From Chondrosia reniformis (lineage: Eukaryota; Porifera; Demospongiae; Chondrillida; Chondrillidae), in the NCBI GenBank assembly GCA_947172415.1, contig OX359202.1, forward strand, positions 4,264,899 to 4,328,898: DNA of 64,000 nt, written 5' to 3'. Positions 45,039-60,300 of the stretch are shown here, in pieces (position 1 is the stretch's first letter; every line of letters starts with the position of its first letter). The notes beneath the pieces were generated by a model. It searched no databases. It was not told the origin of the DNA and was given only the letters and a program-made list of their open reading frames with translations. The translations under genes were made by a program, and so were the position numbers.

Positions 45039-48000
45039 ATGGCAACTCCTGTTGCCAATCCACTGCCAGAAAAGGGTGATGTTGAATTGACACAAGATCT
45101 TGTTCAGCAAGATGCCAGGCCTGATGACACACTGAGGGGGCCTATTAATTCTTCACGCTCTGGAACTAAGAAAGAGAAAGTATATACATTTTCTATATGT
45201 GTAGTTGATACTACCATACATCAATAATCAATAACTTCTCGGGAATTTAGTAAATGGAGCACATTTGTGAATGCTTTTGTCACAAACATTCTGTTGGTGT
45301 GTATGTACGTATGCTATTGCAATATTATGTATGGTGATGTCTAATAAAGATGGCAAACTCTTGTTGGTGTTAATAGTGGCCAATAACATTTGTATAGCTT
45401 ATCATTTGGCACATAATCATTGTTGCTTATATCGTATACTAGTCACCTTATGGAAAGCTGAAAGATCCAAAAAAGAAGCAGGCCCGAAAGCTTATCTTTG
45501 AATGTGCAGAGAATGAATACAAGGATGCTTTTATGAAACTGTACCAAAGGAAAGTCCCCATTAATGAGAAGATTAAGGTGTGCAAACTACAGTTAATTTT
45601 TACTAGGAATAATGTCACGCAGTAGGTACCTAATTTCGTCTCTTCCTCAATTCTATATATAGCAACAGATGTCCGCAATCCATTGCTTAGTGGAGAGGAA
45701 CCATTATGATATACTTTTGGAAGTAATCAAGCACTCTCTCTCAGAATCTCTCTCAGAAGAGAAACTAAGCAAGGACAAGTGGCTCCAGCTATTGGATAAC
45801 AAGAAGATGAGTTTTGAAGAAAAGCTGTTGAAAGTAAAGGAACTTCCAAGACCTAAGAAACTAGAGGAGATTGCTAAATATGGGACTAAGGTACACATAT
45901 GTAGTACTTGCAATAGGGCTCAGTCATCACTTTGCAATTATACACATTTTATGCATACAGGTTTTATGATATAACCACTTTTATATGTCAATATAAGCAT
46001 AATATCGGAGAGTACGTGTAGTACTCTCTAAGTAGGTATGGCCCGAAAAAACATGGTGGCCGTGATCAATGTATTACTGATTAACACCTTATAAATCGGC
46101 AGTGAATGCGTCTTTAGTTCTTTTAAACATCTAATATTTCTTTTTGTACAATGTGATTTGAAGGAATGTTGTTTTGAAGAGCGCATAAAGGCTCGAAGTT
46201 GGTAAAACAATTCCAGGTCTGCTTCGGTTTTCCTCTTCTTCTTCTTCCATTCACGCTAGTGCATAAACGCACGTATAGATGACTACATCTAAAGGGCATA
46301 TCGTTGAAAAACTTTAGGAACTAGGGAATAGGTGCGCTTCTGTTTTAAAACAATTTAAGCAGAAACAGTTACTGATAGCACGTCAGATTAGAGGAAGCTT
46401 TCTGTCGCCATTTTTTTATTAAGAGATCTCGGTTATCTCTTTGACTGCGACGTTATTTCGAATTGTTGCAAAGGAAACTTTCAAAACAAATTCTAACAAG
46501 AAGAAAAAAGAGGGAATACAAGATAAATAAAACATTTAAAAAAATGAAATTTGAAGTAGGGATGGCAGTGCTTCCAACAGTGGTTAAGTTACTTAAATTT
46601 CAGTATATATGCCACTTCTGTATGGCTATCCTTGTTTTTACTTTTTCCAGATCTGCTAGTGACATACACATCACTTCCATGTTTGGACACACCATCTATA
46701 CTTTAGCTATAGCCGATGTACCCAAGCATGGTACGTATATATTAAGGCCAAGGCCTTAATATATACGTACCATACAATACCCTTAATTGTGTGCAAGTTA
46801 CCAAATGGTCTCTAACCCAGTTGAATATGTCAATGCATGCAACCAACCATCGGTATTCCTAGCTCTCTCTCAAGGTATATCAAATCTGCTGTGGTTATTA
46901 GGTGAGACCCCTTTAAGACTGGAACGTTTGTTGATATATGGTATGCAGAGGCATCATCTTCAGTCTATACTAAGGTGTATTTGTGTGAAAATTGGTAGAT
47001 GAATGTAACCTGTAACCTATGTAAGGATCAGGGGTGGTTTCATTGATTATTTTCAGATACATTCTGCAAATAAGACATACGTACGTATATACAGAATTCA
47101 TGATCATTCACTGTAAACTGTTGCAGTGGTGAATTGTGTCCACTCACCTATTAGTGAATTCACTACTTTTAGACATGTCCAGGCCACATTTCTAGTGTTA
47201 TTAAGTGCTACTCAATTCTGAATCACTGCATTGGTTAAGTATATTTTCATATATATAATCATAATAACGCCAAGCATATGTTATGTATGTGACTGTAACT
47301 CTGACCTTAGTGATATAGCTGTGTTCACATTGACATCAGCTATTGGTTCCCACCTATTTTGTTCACAATAAAATCAATAATAGTAAAATATGACTTACCA
47401 TGTACAACCAATAGAACTCAATCCTAGACCAATGAGCTCAGCTTACGTGACTTGCTTCCTTAAAGGAGATCCCTCATCCATGCTCACCATTTGAACTATG
47501 AATCAGCCTGCAATGCAATCAAGTCCCTTCACTCAGAGCCAATGCACAAATACTAGTTATACTGAAGTGTAATTCAGCAAGTTGCAATGTACAGTGCTTG
47601 TTTGCGTATATTAATAATAGAGTGACTGTTTCACATGTGGGACTAGTATTGTTACCTAATGAGACAGGAGACAATGCAAACCAACTGTCAAATTAATTTG
47701 CATCAGTTAAATACTTACAATGCACCAAATTCTTGGCAAGATATATAGTACAATAAACTGGTTAAATACGATGTGCCAGATTGTAGTGGTTTCACTAACC
47801 ATGTGGCCATGGTACCTATATCTAGTTTATCATTCATCTCTTTGTAATCATATGCAAATGGCCTGACAGGCAATAAATAATCTTCCTGCTTCAGCCATTT
47901 TATTTATGGCGACCTACTTTCTTATCCCATTATTCCACTATCTACGTTATCAACTGTTTGTTTGCCACATCTTCACAGTTGGGTTGGAGGCCTCTCCATA

Positions 48001-51000
48001 TTGCTATCAAGAATGGATATCATGAGATGGTCCAACTCCTGCTTTTGATTCAAGGGAAGAAGGACTTTCCTGGAACAAGAAAGCGACATAGGAAGAAAGA
48101 AGGAGATAATAATAGTGAAGAAATAGTGAGATACACAGTTTTATTTGTTTGCTATAGCCTGTACTAACTTTGTCGTCCTGTTAGATAACATTATAATGTA
48201 TGCTCTTTAAATATTAACAGGCTGGTGGGATGACTCCAGTACACATTGCTGCAAGATCAGCCGATTTAGAGATACTTAAATACCTCTGGGCATGGTGTGG
48301 TATAATCCGTGAGGGAGAAGAAAACCAGTTTGGTCCTTTCTCTGAGGAAGATAATGTAAGTTTATTCAATTTTTGAATCTGTAAACTTGTAAAAGCTATG
48401 CTGTAAATATCCACAGAAAGGTTGGTGTGTTCTTCATTTTGCTATTGCTGGGGACCCAAAGAAGTTATCTATCCAAACTCAAAAAGCAGTTTTAGAATGG
48501 CTTCTAGATGATGAAAGAATGAAATGTGGTTTACATGTAGAAAAGGCATCCAAGGTAAATACATATACGTATTTCTGTACATAATCTCATTACGTATATA
48601 CATAAAAGGCAGTGACTACAGTATAAGAATAAAACAAGTACTTATATTACTATGTATATAAAGTGGATTGTTTTTACATTGTATAATACATGAAACTTTA
48701 AAATAAATGTTTGTTCACTCATCGATAGAAAGGACACACTCCCCTGATCACAGCTACTGAATACAAACAACTTGAGCTAGTTAAATTGTTGCTTGAAAAG
48801 AAAGCAAACAAAAATGCTACAGTAGATGTAAGAGTTTCCATAGAAATATCATGTAATACTGTTAAAGACTATTAAGTTGCATTTGCTATGTATATAGTAA
48901 TTTGTTTTACTATTACAGGATGGTAAAATGGCCCTACATTTCACAGCTATTCATGATTACCTTGAGATGGCTGAACTGCTGTGTGATAAAGAAGCTTGTT
49001 TAGCCACAGACAAGGTACAGAAATGGAATTACATAGAATTACTACTTTCATGCTACGTACGTACATTCATTATAACAGGGTGTCCTCTCTCTGTACTATG
49101 TTTCTGTGCTTGTAGGATAGTAATACTCCTTTGCACATTGCATCAAAGAAGCATTCTTCTGAAGTTGAAGAGTATTTGAGAAAACAATGTCCTGAAGCAG
49201 ATGATATCGAGAACAACAATGGACACACTCCGAAGACTATCCCCAAGGAAAAAGGAGAATGTAAGTGCACACATGTTGTCAATCATAAGTGTTTCTTTTA
49301 GGGGGAGGTAAGGAGCTAGGGTATTCATTCCCCATATAGTAAAATTTATTCCCCACACTTAATAACTTAAGGGCTGCTCACTTACTATATGTGACTCATA
49401 GTTGTAATTAGAATGCAAGACCCTAACGTTTCATAGTATTATTCAATAGCTAATAACTACAAAATTACTAATTTGTACGTTTTTAACTGTAAATATACCA
49501 TACTGTATGCGTACAAATTTTCCCAGGACGTAAATTTCATGATTTTCACAAATCAGCATGGGTTCATGAAAATAACAACCCGAAAAATTCCCCATACCTA
49601 GGCCTTTCTGTCGATTTCCATAAATGTGCACACTATTGAGCCACTTCGCTGTAGAAACACGGAGCAAATGCAGGATATGGTACGCGGAACGTGACCAACA
49701 GTTAGACCATCTTTCTTGACTGCCACCGAGTGAGGATCTTCCATGTTCCTAGCTTCCCGTTGGCACTGAAGAACTGCTCCTACTGAAGCCAACTAGACAT
49801 CCTTGTATACATGATACCCACGAATGCAGCTATGTAGATAAAACAAAGAGCCCGTCAGCAGTGTTCCTCCAAAGTGTCTGTAGTGAGATTATTCGGTAAA
49901 CGTCTGAGTTCTCCGGATGTTGATACCACGTGCACAAAAGGAGTCAATCTTCAGGCACACTCAGGGCTTCACGAAAAAAATTGTTAAAATCCCCACTTGA
50001 GGGGCTTTCACGAAATATACGTCCCACGAAAATTTGTATACATACTGTATTTTCCTTATAAATTTTTAATTGGCGAGGTGAATGACGGAAGATAAAAGAT
50101 GGAGGAAGTGTGATCTCCCCACCTGATCTAATCCTGAACCCAAGACTGATCTTATCCTGGTTCCTTAAGTTTGAGTTAGTTCGAGTTAGTCTGATTAGGC
50201 GAGCCTTCACCATAGTTTCATTTGGGTCAAGTCTCCAAGCTATCCCAGCCTGATTGGTACGATGAACGAGAAGCCTGCATGCACAGCATCTGTGGAACTG
50301 CCTTCACTAATGAGCATGTAGTGACGCGGGCACTCTGTAACATCTGCCTCTGTCAGATGCCCCTGAGAAAGGACGGTGCCATATACGCATGCATGGCCCA
50401 GTTGACGAGCGATGCCCAGGATCGGGCACTCTGACACTCTCACGTGACACCTCTTTTTTGAATTTTTTTAATCTTATTTAATGTGGGAAGCCTTTAGCCA
50501 AGAGGCTACTCTTCCGTGCACCCACAATAGTACAAACAACATAAACACAACATACAGTAAATCAGTCAATAATCAGTTTGTTCAATGGGCAATGTTTGTT
50601 GTCAAGGGGGTGCTGTCACTGAAAAACTGCTGCCAAGGTCTGGGCTCGAACTTGGGACATCTCATAATAGCTTGATCTTGAATTTTCTGCTTTAGCTCCA
50701 GACCACCAGCACCCCTCTTCTGTCAAGGCTCCTCCACAAACTGACAGCCAAACATCCACAGAGGATCTTTCCACACTGCCATATGTGAGGAACTTGAAGA
50801 GGCTCCCACACACCTAATGAGACCAATCGGCAAGGAAGCTGGCCACCATCCTAGATGAAGTGACATCTGCCAGCAGTGTCAACAGCTGACAATTTTCCCA
50901 GACGCTGTCTCCGCATCCCTATTAGAGGGGGTTGATGCTTGAATCTGGCTAAGCATGTCAACCATCAGCTGGCTGAGAAGAGTGACCCCACTTGTTCCCC

Positions 51001-54000
51001 TGGGTCGTAGGAAGGCCAACCCCTCCACCCGCAAGCCCCAGGAACCGCTGCAGCTGTTGGCCAAAAGGGTTTCAGAGACATTGGAGGAGCGAGACTTCAA
51101 GGGAGCTGTACGTCTAGCGTGCTCAGAGGATTCCATTGCAAGTAATAGTGAAGACACCTTAGCTGCTTTGAGATCAAAGCATCCACCCCTCCACTCTGAA
51201 TCCATACCACCTGAGGTGCCTAGGGGAAGTGCAATGACAGTTAATGAAGCAGATGTAATGTAGGCGATCCTTCCCCAAAAGCTCAGCAGGTGGCCCTGAT
51301 GGCCTTCAACCACAACATCCCCAGGACATGGTCGGGGCATCAGCAGATGCTGGGGGTGTCATGCTACTGCAATCTCTTACTGCTTTCACCAACCTTGTGC
51401 TTACAGGAGTTATCCCTGCTGAGACATGACCCTTCTTCTTTGGAGCCTCCCTCATGGCATTAAATAAGAAGGATGGAGGGGTAAGACCCATTGAGGTGGG
51501 TTGCACCCTTCAACGTCTTGTATCAAAGGTGGCCAGCAGAGCAGTCATGGAGAGAATGGGCCAGTACCTAGCACTCTTACAACTTGGCTATAGAACCCCC
51601 CTCGATGCGGAGACGACAGTCCAGATTGTATCTGCATCTTTTGCCACCTGATCATGTTCTCCTGAAACTCGATTTTAGAAATGCCTTCAATACAGTCAAA
51701 AGAGATAAGATTTTACCAGCTGTTAAAGATATGGTTACTGAAATTTTCCCCCTCATGTTTGCATCCTACTATGCACCTTCAACCCTATTCTTCCAAGACA
51801 CCACCATGCTGTCTGCTGAGGGAGTTCAGCAGGGGGACCCCTTTGGCCCGTTACTGGTCTGTCTGATGATCCACCCATTGGTACTCCAGTTGCAGTCAGA
51901 GCTTCACCTCTTGTACCTGGATGATGGCACTTTGGGTGGTCCTGAAGAGGAGGTCCTACAAGACTTTGACCATATAGCCATCCCAAGGATACTGTACTTG
52001 CTAAGGACTGCCCCATGTTTCCGATTTCCCCTTCTCAAGTCCTTTGACCTAGAGCTTTGCTCCTGCCTCAGTGCCATCCTCAATGTTGATTTGGTCGATG
52101 ATTCGGCATGGACCCAAGCAACCCTCCTAGATTGGGAGGTATTGGGGTCCGCAACACAACACAGCTTGTGCCGTCTGCCTTCCTGGCTTCTGCTGCTGGT
52201 TGCATGACCCTCATCGAACAGATCCTGCCACCTAGGCTTCATGGTACCTCCTACTCAGCAGTTGGGGAGGCTGTACAAGAGTGGAGAATGGGTCATAGTC
52301 ATTAGCCTCCAGCCTCCCCTGGAAACACCCACCAAAGGTCTTGGGACCAGCCTCGTTTCCAAGCTGCCCTTAATGTTCTCCTTGATGCCACCACCGATCC
52401 CAAGGACTGTGCAAGGCTCTTGGCAGCCTCCACAAAAGAGTGGGAGCCTGGTTGAGTGCCCCACCAATCACATCTCTGGGTCTCCACATGGATGACGAGG
52501 TGGTACGTATAGCTGTTGGGCTCCCCCTGGGTATTCCACTGAGCCACCCAATACCCATGCTGCCATTGTGGTATCCTGGTGGATGAACGGGCCACCCATG
52601 GTCTCAGCTGCTACAAAAGTGAGGGACGCCATTCCCATCATGCAACATCATCAAGTGCTCCTTGGTGGCGGTACAGATCCCCTCAGTGCTGGAACCTACA
52701 GATCTTTGCAGGTCAAATGGCAAGAGACCCGATGGTGTGACAATCATCCCCTGGAAGTCTGGCCGCACCCTTGTTTGGGACGCCGCATGCACGGATACCT
52801 TTGCTGCGTCACATCTGGCCCAAGCCATGAGGGAGGCTGGGGCTGTTGCAGCGTTGGTAGAGGAGAGGAAGAAAGCATAGTACCTTGATTTGGTCCAGAT
52901 GCACCACTTCCTGGTGGTTGTTGTGGAGATGGCCAGTGCCATGGGTAGCAATGTCCTCAATTTTTCATTGACATTGGCAGCGGTGGCCGAGGCAACGCTG
53001 CCTCAGTCCTGGGGACCTTTGGGTGACCTCCCTCCCAAAGTCCCAATTTAGTTTAGTTAAATCATTTAGCAAGTAATTGAAAGCAGTCAACAGTGAACCT
53101 GAAATTTTAAATTAACTGCATTATATTATTTTATTATTCTATTATTGTATAAAATGTTAAGCAAAGGTTCCATATAAATGTAAATGAATAACTATAAATT
53201 ATGGAAGTGTGTACATAGAATGAAAGTATACAAAATAATAAAATATATAAAATTAAATGGTCTTTCAAGTTTTATAATAATTTCTATAAAGACTTTTGTT
53301 GTTGCTGTTATGTGTTTTTTATTATGAAATACGCATTACACCTCTATAAAGTGTAGAACAATGTCCAACAGGGAACTAGGCAAAAATAGTCAAAATGGAA
53401 CAAAAATTCACATCACTAATAGTAAAGCGCTCTAAAAGCACTGAAAAACTTTCGGATATTTTAGTGCTTAATTTTTTGTTCTGTAAGTATATGTGCAAAG
53501 AACATGGACAACTAAAGGTAATATTCGATGTTCAGCCAACTTCTGTACTGATTAGACGGATGACAGTAGGTACCAGGGAGCTATACATAGACTTATTCTT
53601 AAAAAGATAAATTCCAGCCCTAGGAAATCCCCTTTTTAGACTTATATAGATATAACCATCACTAGTAACCAATTTAAAGCTAAAATCAACCTTTAAAACC
53701 TTCCTATCCTGGCAGCCACTAGTATATATATATAGCTAGTACGCTTAAGGACTGTCTTGTGTTACCCCATATACTGTGTTACTCCACCTCCAAAGAAATG
53801 TTACTACTATAAAACCTAGGGGTAGACTCATGTAATGTTCTCTATATACATGTATCTTGTATGTAATACATGTGCAGGAGTCTGTTTTGCCTGTGCAAGT
53901 CAGTTTACTAATATAATTTTATCCCAAACATAAAATTTAATTAACATTCCTTAATTAGATAGATTTCATCATGTCTCTGAATTAACACCTCTTTCAACAT

Positions 54001-54271
54001 CTAAAATTATGTACATAAGGCCCTAGATTTAGCATAGAGGGCCACAAAAGGTCAAGAAAGAGACAAAAAATCCCAGGGTCACTGATAAAGGGTGGAATTC
54101 CCAGAAATAGTTGTCTGGTCTGGTGTAGATTCCTGCATTTTCATGCAAAGCTCTCTCCGGTTTAGTTCCCTGTGGGCTTTTTAATTTATAACAGAGTAGG
54201 CATAACATGCATGTATGAAATGGTGTGCTAGATTATTCATGCATTATATATATATATATATATAACTTGTA

Positions 54272-54303
<32 letters not shown>

Positions 54304-57300
54304 CCTCCCTTGAGTCTGGGGACTACCTAACCTATATACAGTTGAGTCCAAATAAGTTGAACTTGCTTGATTCGAATTTCTGCTTAAATCAAATAATTTT
54401 ATAGTCCCCTTCCAGAATATGGACAATCACATACAAATTTCATCAGATAACTCGATTTTCAATTACTCGATTTCCGCATAACTCGAGTCAATTTACAAAC
54501 CCGCCCTCACACAAAAGTGTTAATCTTGAAGAACGACAGTTATGTCTGGTTGAAAACTTCACACTTTGCCTTTAAAGAGGAAGATCGAACTCATTGATGC
54601 TGTTGAGAAACACCCAGCTGGGGAGAAGAAGAAACGCCCAGCTGGGAAGAAGAAGAAGGAAATTGTTGAAGAATTCGGTATCGTTCCGAACACCCTTTCT
54701 ACGATTGTGAAGGACAAGGAGAAGTATCGCCAGACACTTTTTGGAGGGCAAATAAACATCAGCAAACAAAGGCAGCGGGCTCCAACCCACGATGATATCG
54801 ACGAGGCACTCTTATGCTGGGTTTCCCCTGCTCGATCGGAGAATGTACCCATCAGCGGTCCCATTCTATCTGCCAAAGCTGACTCACTTGCTGAAGTCAT
54901 TGTACACTTGCATGTGTTATTTAATATTTCTTGTGTGAATGTATTTGGTGCACCCCACATAGAGCCTATCCTAGAAATTTTGGATAAGTAGAACTTCTGA
55001 TAAATAGAAGTTTTTTATTTCCCCAAGAGATTCGACTTATCCAGACTCAACAGTATATCAGTATAACCAACCTCTGATTATTTAAGCCTCTGTAATACAT
55101 TATACTACAAAACTTACCACAACCCCGAAACTCACTACATGCATACTACCCTGTATATGTCCATGTAAGGGACTCCAAGGGGACTTCCTTGACGTATGGG
55201 GGTAGGGGCACAGACCCATGCAAACCCCAAAGGGGCCCACCCCCCTTATAATTTGAACATACAGATGTATCAGAGTGTACAGCAGTACTCTCTAAATAGG
55301 GATGGCCGAAAAATACATGGCTGTCCTATCCTATCCAATGTATTATCAATTAACACCTCGTAAATTAACAACCATAGGATTTTCGGTTGTATTCGAGTAT
55401 TTGCTGTCGTTTTTGCATGTGTGTGTGTAAATGGCAAAACATGTATCGATGCTGTACAACCTTCGCAAAATGGTTAAACCAAAATAGGCCAAATTCTGAA
55501 ATTCCTCATTTTTTCTTCTTTTTTCAAGTGCTAACATGCGAACTTACACAGGTACATACAAGTACTAAATCGTCATTAAATGTTTCCAAACTAGGGAATA
55601 GGCTACCCTAGATTTCAATGCATTCTATCCGAAGCGTGAAGGTGCCAAATAGAGGGCCTCTTCAAACGCCATTTATTAATTAAGTTTCAAATTTAAGTAA
55701 CTTGAGTTAAAAAATGGTGGTACTGTTGCCCCCACAATCAAATTACTTAGTTGCTCTGCAGGGCCTATATACAGTCGTAATCTTAACGATTATGGTCCCT
55801 TTAATATCCTAGACTGAATGTTAAAGAACGGTAGAAGACTTACTTGACAAATTTCGGGCATTTTCAGATGCCATTTAATTTTTGTTTAATCTAGAGCTCT
55901 CGATTATATCGTCTATTCTGCTACTTTATTTCGAGTTTTCGCCAAGAAAACCTTCAAAACAGATATTAACAAGAAAAAAAGGGGCAATACAAGTTAAATT
56001 AAAACATTCAAAAATGAATTTAAAAGTAGGGGTGGCACTATAACAGTGATTGGCACATCTAGAAAAAGTAATGAAACGAGACAGTGATCATATGGTAAGG
56101 CTAACATTGCAGAAGTGGCATACTGAAACTTAACTATACACATCCCTTAGTAAAGGGATTCAAATGAGTCTCAGCAACACAATTTTATCAAATTTGAACG
56201 TTTCAACCCGAAGGTCCTCATCAGCAATGAGGAGATGACTACAAACCAGGTTTAAATTGGGAAGGTGACAAGGAATGAATAATGATGTAATGCTACATAA
56301 TGAATAGAAGTAAATTACTGTGTTATTTAATAATGTCATTCCAAATTGGATCTAAATGTAATCCTGAGTCCATGTTAATACAGGGAGTCTTCTGAATCAG
56401 CATGGCTTCTTTAATCTTTCTCTTTAGTCTGTGGGTCTCCTGGGTTATGATGGTAGCTTGGTCCCATGCGATGTCGTGTGAAGTATTCATAACATGAACA
56501 GCTATAGAATTGTTTGTGTCCATTCTACACACGGACCTCTTGTGCTCCTTCACTCTTTCATTGATGGTTTTGCCTGTCTCACCGATGTATACTCCACTGC
56601 AACTACAGGGAATCTGGTATATGACACCAGTCTTCTGATAGCTGTCTAAGGGTGTCTTGACTTTAGTTAAGATTGATCTCAAGGTGTTCGTAGCTTTGTT
56701 GGCAATCCTGATATTCAATGGTTGGCAGGTTCTCTGTAAAGTTTCACTCAAGCCTTTGATATAAGGAAGACAAAGGGTCAGCTCCTCCTTATTGTTTGTT
56801 TGGCAGTCACTGCTCTTCTTTTTTCTTGTGTAATGCTTTCCTGATGAGTTTCATAGGATATCCATTAGATCTGAAGGTTGACGTGAGGTGTTCTAACTCT
56901 TCTTTAAAATATTCTCCTTTGCATACACTGATAGCTCTTTTCTTCAGACAAGTGATGATACCAATTTTGGTAGCTGGGTGATGGTTGGATGCGTAATGTA
57001 TGTAGCTGTCTGTGTGAGTGGCTTTGCGGTAAACACTGGTCTCTAATTGTTGTTCCCTCCTTCTAACCAAGACATCAAGAAAAGGTATTGACCCTTCTGA
57101 TTCCTCCTCCATGGTAAACTGGATAGATGGTCTTATTGAGTTGAGATGGTTCCAGAATGAATGCAGGTGTTTGTCCCCATGGGTCCAGATGACAAACGTG
57201 TCATCTACATACCGTAGCCATAAAGATGGTTGAAAACTACTTGTGTTAATGGCAAGATCCTCAAATATTCCATAAATAGGTTAGCTATGACAGGTGACAG

Positions 57301-60300
57301 GGGGGACCACATGGCTGCTCCTTCTGTTTGCTCATAGAAGGTATCCTCCAGTTGAAAATAGGTAGTCGTTAAGCACTTTTTGAGGAGGTCTACTATGACA
57401 CTAGGAGGAAGGTCAGTCCTATCACTGAGTGTCGAGTCATTCAGCAATCACTCATTGACCACCTCAACAGCTTCTTGAATGGGGACTTTTGTAAACAAAT
57501 TACGCACATCAAAACTAATCAACTTGCATTCTCCTTCCAATTTGATACCTGCAAGTAGTTGGACGAAATGGGAAGAGTTATGGACAGTATGTGTGGTCTT
57601 ACTGGACAAGGGGGAGAGAATTCTGGTTAATGCCTTAACTTGGAGAGTTGATATGTTGGAGAGCCAATGGAAGATACTATTGGTCTGAGAGGTCGGTTTG
57701 CTTTGTGTATTTTCGGAAGACCATAAATACGAGGGGGTTGGCAATGAGGTGGTGCTAGTCTCAATCTGGTTTGTCTATCCATCAATCCATTCTCTTCAAT
57801 AACTTTTAACTTCTGATTCAGTTCCCTCACAATTTTGGCTGTTGGGTCTTTTTTGATTCTCCTATATGAACTGTCTTTTAGAAGTTCCTCCATTTTTCTG
57901 TAGTATTCAGCAGCATCCAGAACCACAGTTGCTTTGCCTTTATCTGCAGGTATGATTTTGATGGTTGTGTCCTGTCTTAATCTTTGAACTGCTTTAATTT
58001 GTTGCCTTGTGAGGTTAGGCTTGGGTGTCCTGGAGTGTTTGAGACACCATTTGACTCTCGACTTTAGGTCTTGTGCTTTGTTTTCATCCATATTCCTTGT
58101 CAAGGCCTCAGTTTGAATGATGATGTCACTGTATGGAATGGATCTTTGAGCAACTGAATAGTTTAACCCAAAGGAGAGAACTTCTTCTTCAGCTTTATCT
58201 AGACTCCTACTGCTGTAATTGTAGATGATTGTCCTTGTATCTTTGCACTTTTGTGCTTCCAGGGTCAGTTTCTCAAATTTCTTCAGGTGCCTTTCCTTGA
58301 GAGTTTTGTGAGTTTGTTCTCTATGGTGAAGGATCCAATCTTCCATTTGTCTGAATTGTGATTGATCCAGTCTTCTGAGTAGATTTTGGTGGATTGTGGC
58401 CTTTTCCTTGGACAGCTGGGCAAGTCTGGTATGAGCTAAACTGATGCTCTCTTGGAGTAGTGAACGACTTATCTTCTGTGAGAGAAGGTGGGCATTGTGG
58501 GACTTGAGAGGTAGCTTGACTCTTAAACCTCTAGGAGTGAGACCTGAGGATTTGCATCTGGTAAGGAAAGTGATCTGGTTCCTGGTTGTGGATATCTTCT
58601 TGGTTAGATTCCTCATTTTATGGGTGGCTTTGACAGTAGCTTGCTCAGAGCGTTGAATGAAATGGTATGGATTGTTTGTTGCGATTATATTAGTAAAGTA
58701 GAAGTGATGTGTATAGTTAAGTTTCAGTATACAATGTTAGCCTTACCATATGATCACTGTCTCGTTTTGTTACTTTTTCTAGATATGCCAATCACTGTTA
58801 TAGTGCCATCCCTACTTTTGACTTCATTTTTAAATGTTTTTATTTAACTTTATTGATATAAATTATATTTATAACAGTACAATCTCTTGTAAATGAAACC
58901 TCTAAAGCAATTAGAGTCCAAGAGATGCTGTAACCTAAGAAACTATGTGAACTACGAAAACAAACTAAACAACACAATCAAATAAAGACTACACTGGGAA
59001 GACACAGCACACCACAACTGCAAGAGCTATATAGAAGCACCTGTGAACATGTCAAATTGAGGTCAATGGAGAATAATGAACTGGCATACTGAGGAGCCCA
59101 ACCAAAGGCTGCATATGAGGTCCCACCAAGCGAGATTCTGGTTAGGCTCCAGATCTCGCATTAGAGGGAATAAATGGTTCAAGAATGCCTTTCATATAGC
59201 AGTATTACTTTTATTGCATGAACGAGGTGTCCAACCAATGATTGAAAACCTCAGAATTACAGATACATCCAGTACCATGAAATGACTGCAGCAACTCTGA
59301 ACTTAATTAGTTTGTCAACTGGATAAGACACTTATTTGGGATAACATCTAGGTGGCTGGTAAGGATGTCAGTGCTCTCTGCAAGGGACAAGTGGTGTACC
59401 AATCCTTTTCTCCAGCTCACATTCCATTCTTCCATCCTCACTCAAAACCACCCCAATACGTCTGCTCTCTCACCTTTGCCAATTTCTCAGCCCTCAATCT
59501 CTACATTACCGTCCGCCTTCTTCCTCCATTATTTTCAATAATAGACTTTTACGCTTTGACTATTTATTGCAATTGACGTTGAAGTGTCTCTAATGTCTTT
59601 TAAGTGATTGACCTTTTCAAACTTATTCAAATCAGAATTTAATACTTAAACATGCATTTTATACATAATGATAGTCTGTGCTGGTTGCCCTGTGAGACAT
59701 CCACAGAACTACTGTACATATGTATACATATACTGCAAAAAGATGACTTACTTCATGTACATACGATGTATGCAATCTTCTTAAAGCTGTACAATATAGA
59801 CTAGAGACCACTTTTAATTGATTCAAAATAATATTTAGATGCTAAGCATGTAATTTATGTTTTTGCACAAAGCTACATGGTTTCATCCTGTTGTAATGTT
59901 TGTTCCTTATACTATATATAATTAAGCAAATATACTTTCTCTATTATCTTGTTCTTGTATAGTTATACCACCTGAAATAAGGAAAAGAGGAAAGGAGGCA
60001 GTTAGGATTTACAAGGAAGCCCTTAGAGATGGGAAATCAAAGATCCCTCATGTAAAAATGGTGATTCTTGGGGAAGCACGTCATGGAAAGACTAGCTTGT
60101 TGAGACTTTTGGAAAATGAAAAATTTATTTTTGACTCAAAATCAACGGAAGGAATAGAAACAGATTTAGTCTCCACTCAAAGTCTCAGTGATTGGACAAA
60201 GCAAAAGCCAATAACATACTCACATGCATTAGCCAAGCATGTTAAAGAAGTAGCTCCTGATTCTGTTCAAGGTAGAAATAAGCCAGAGACAAAGCAAAGA

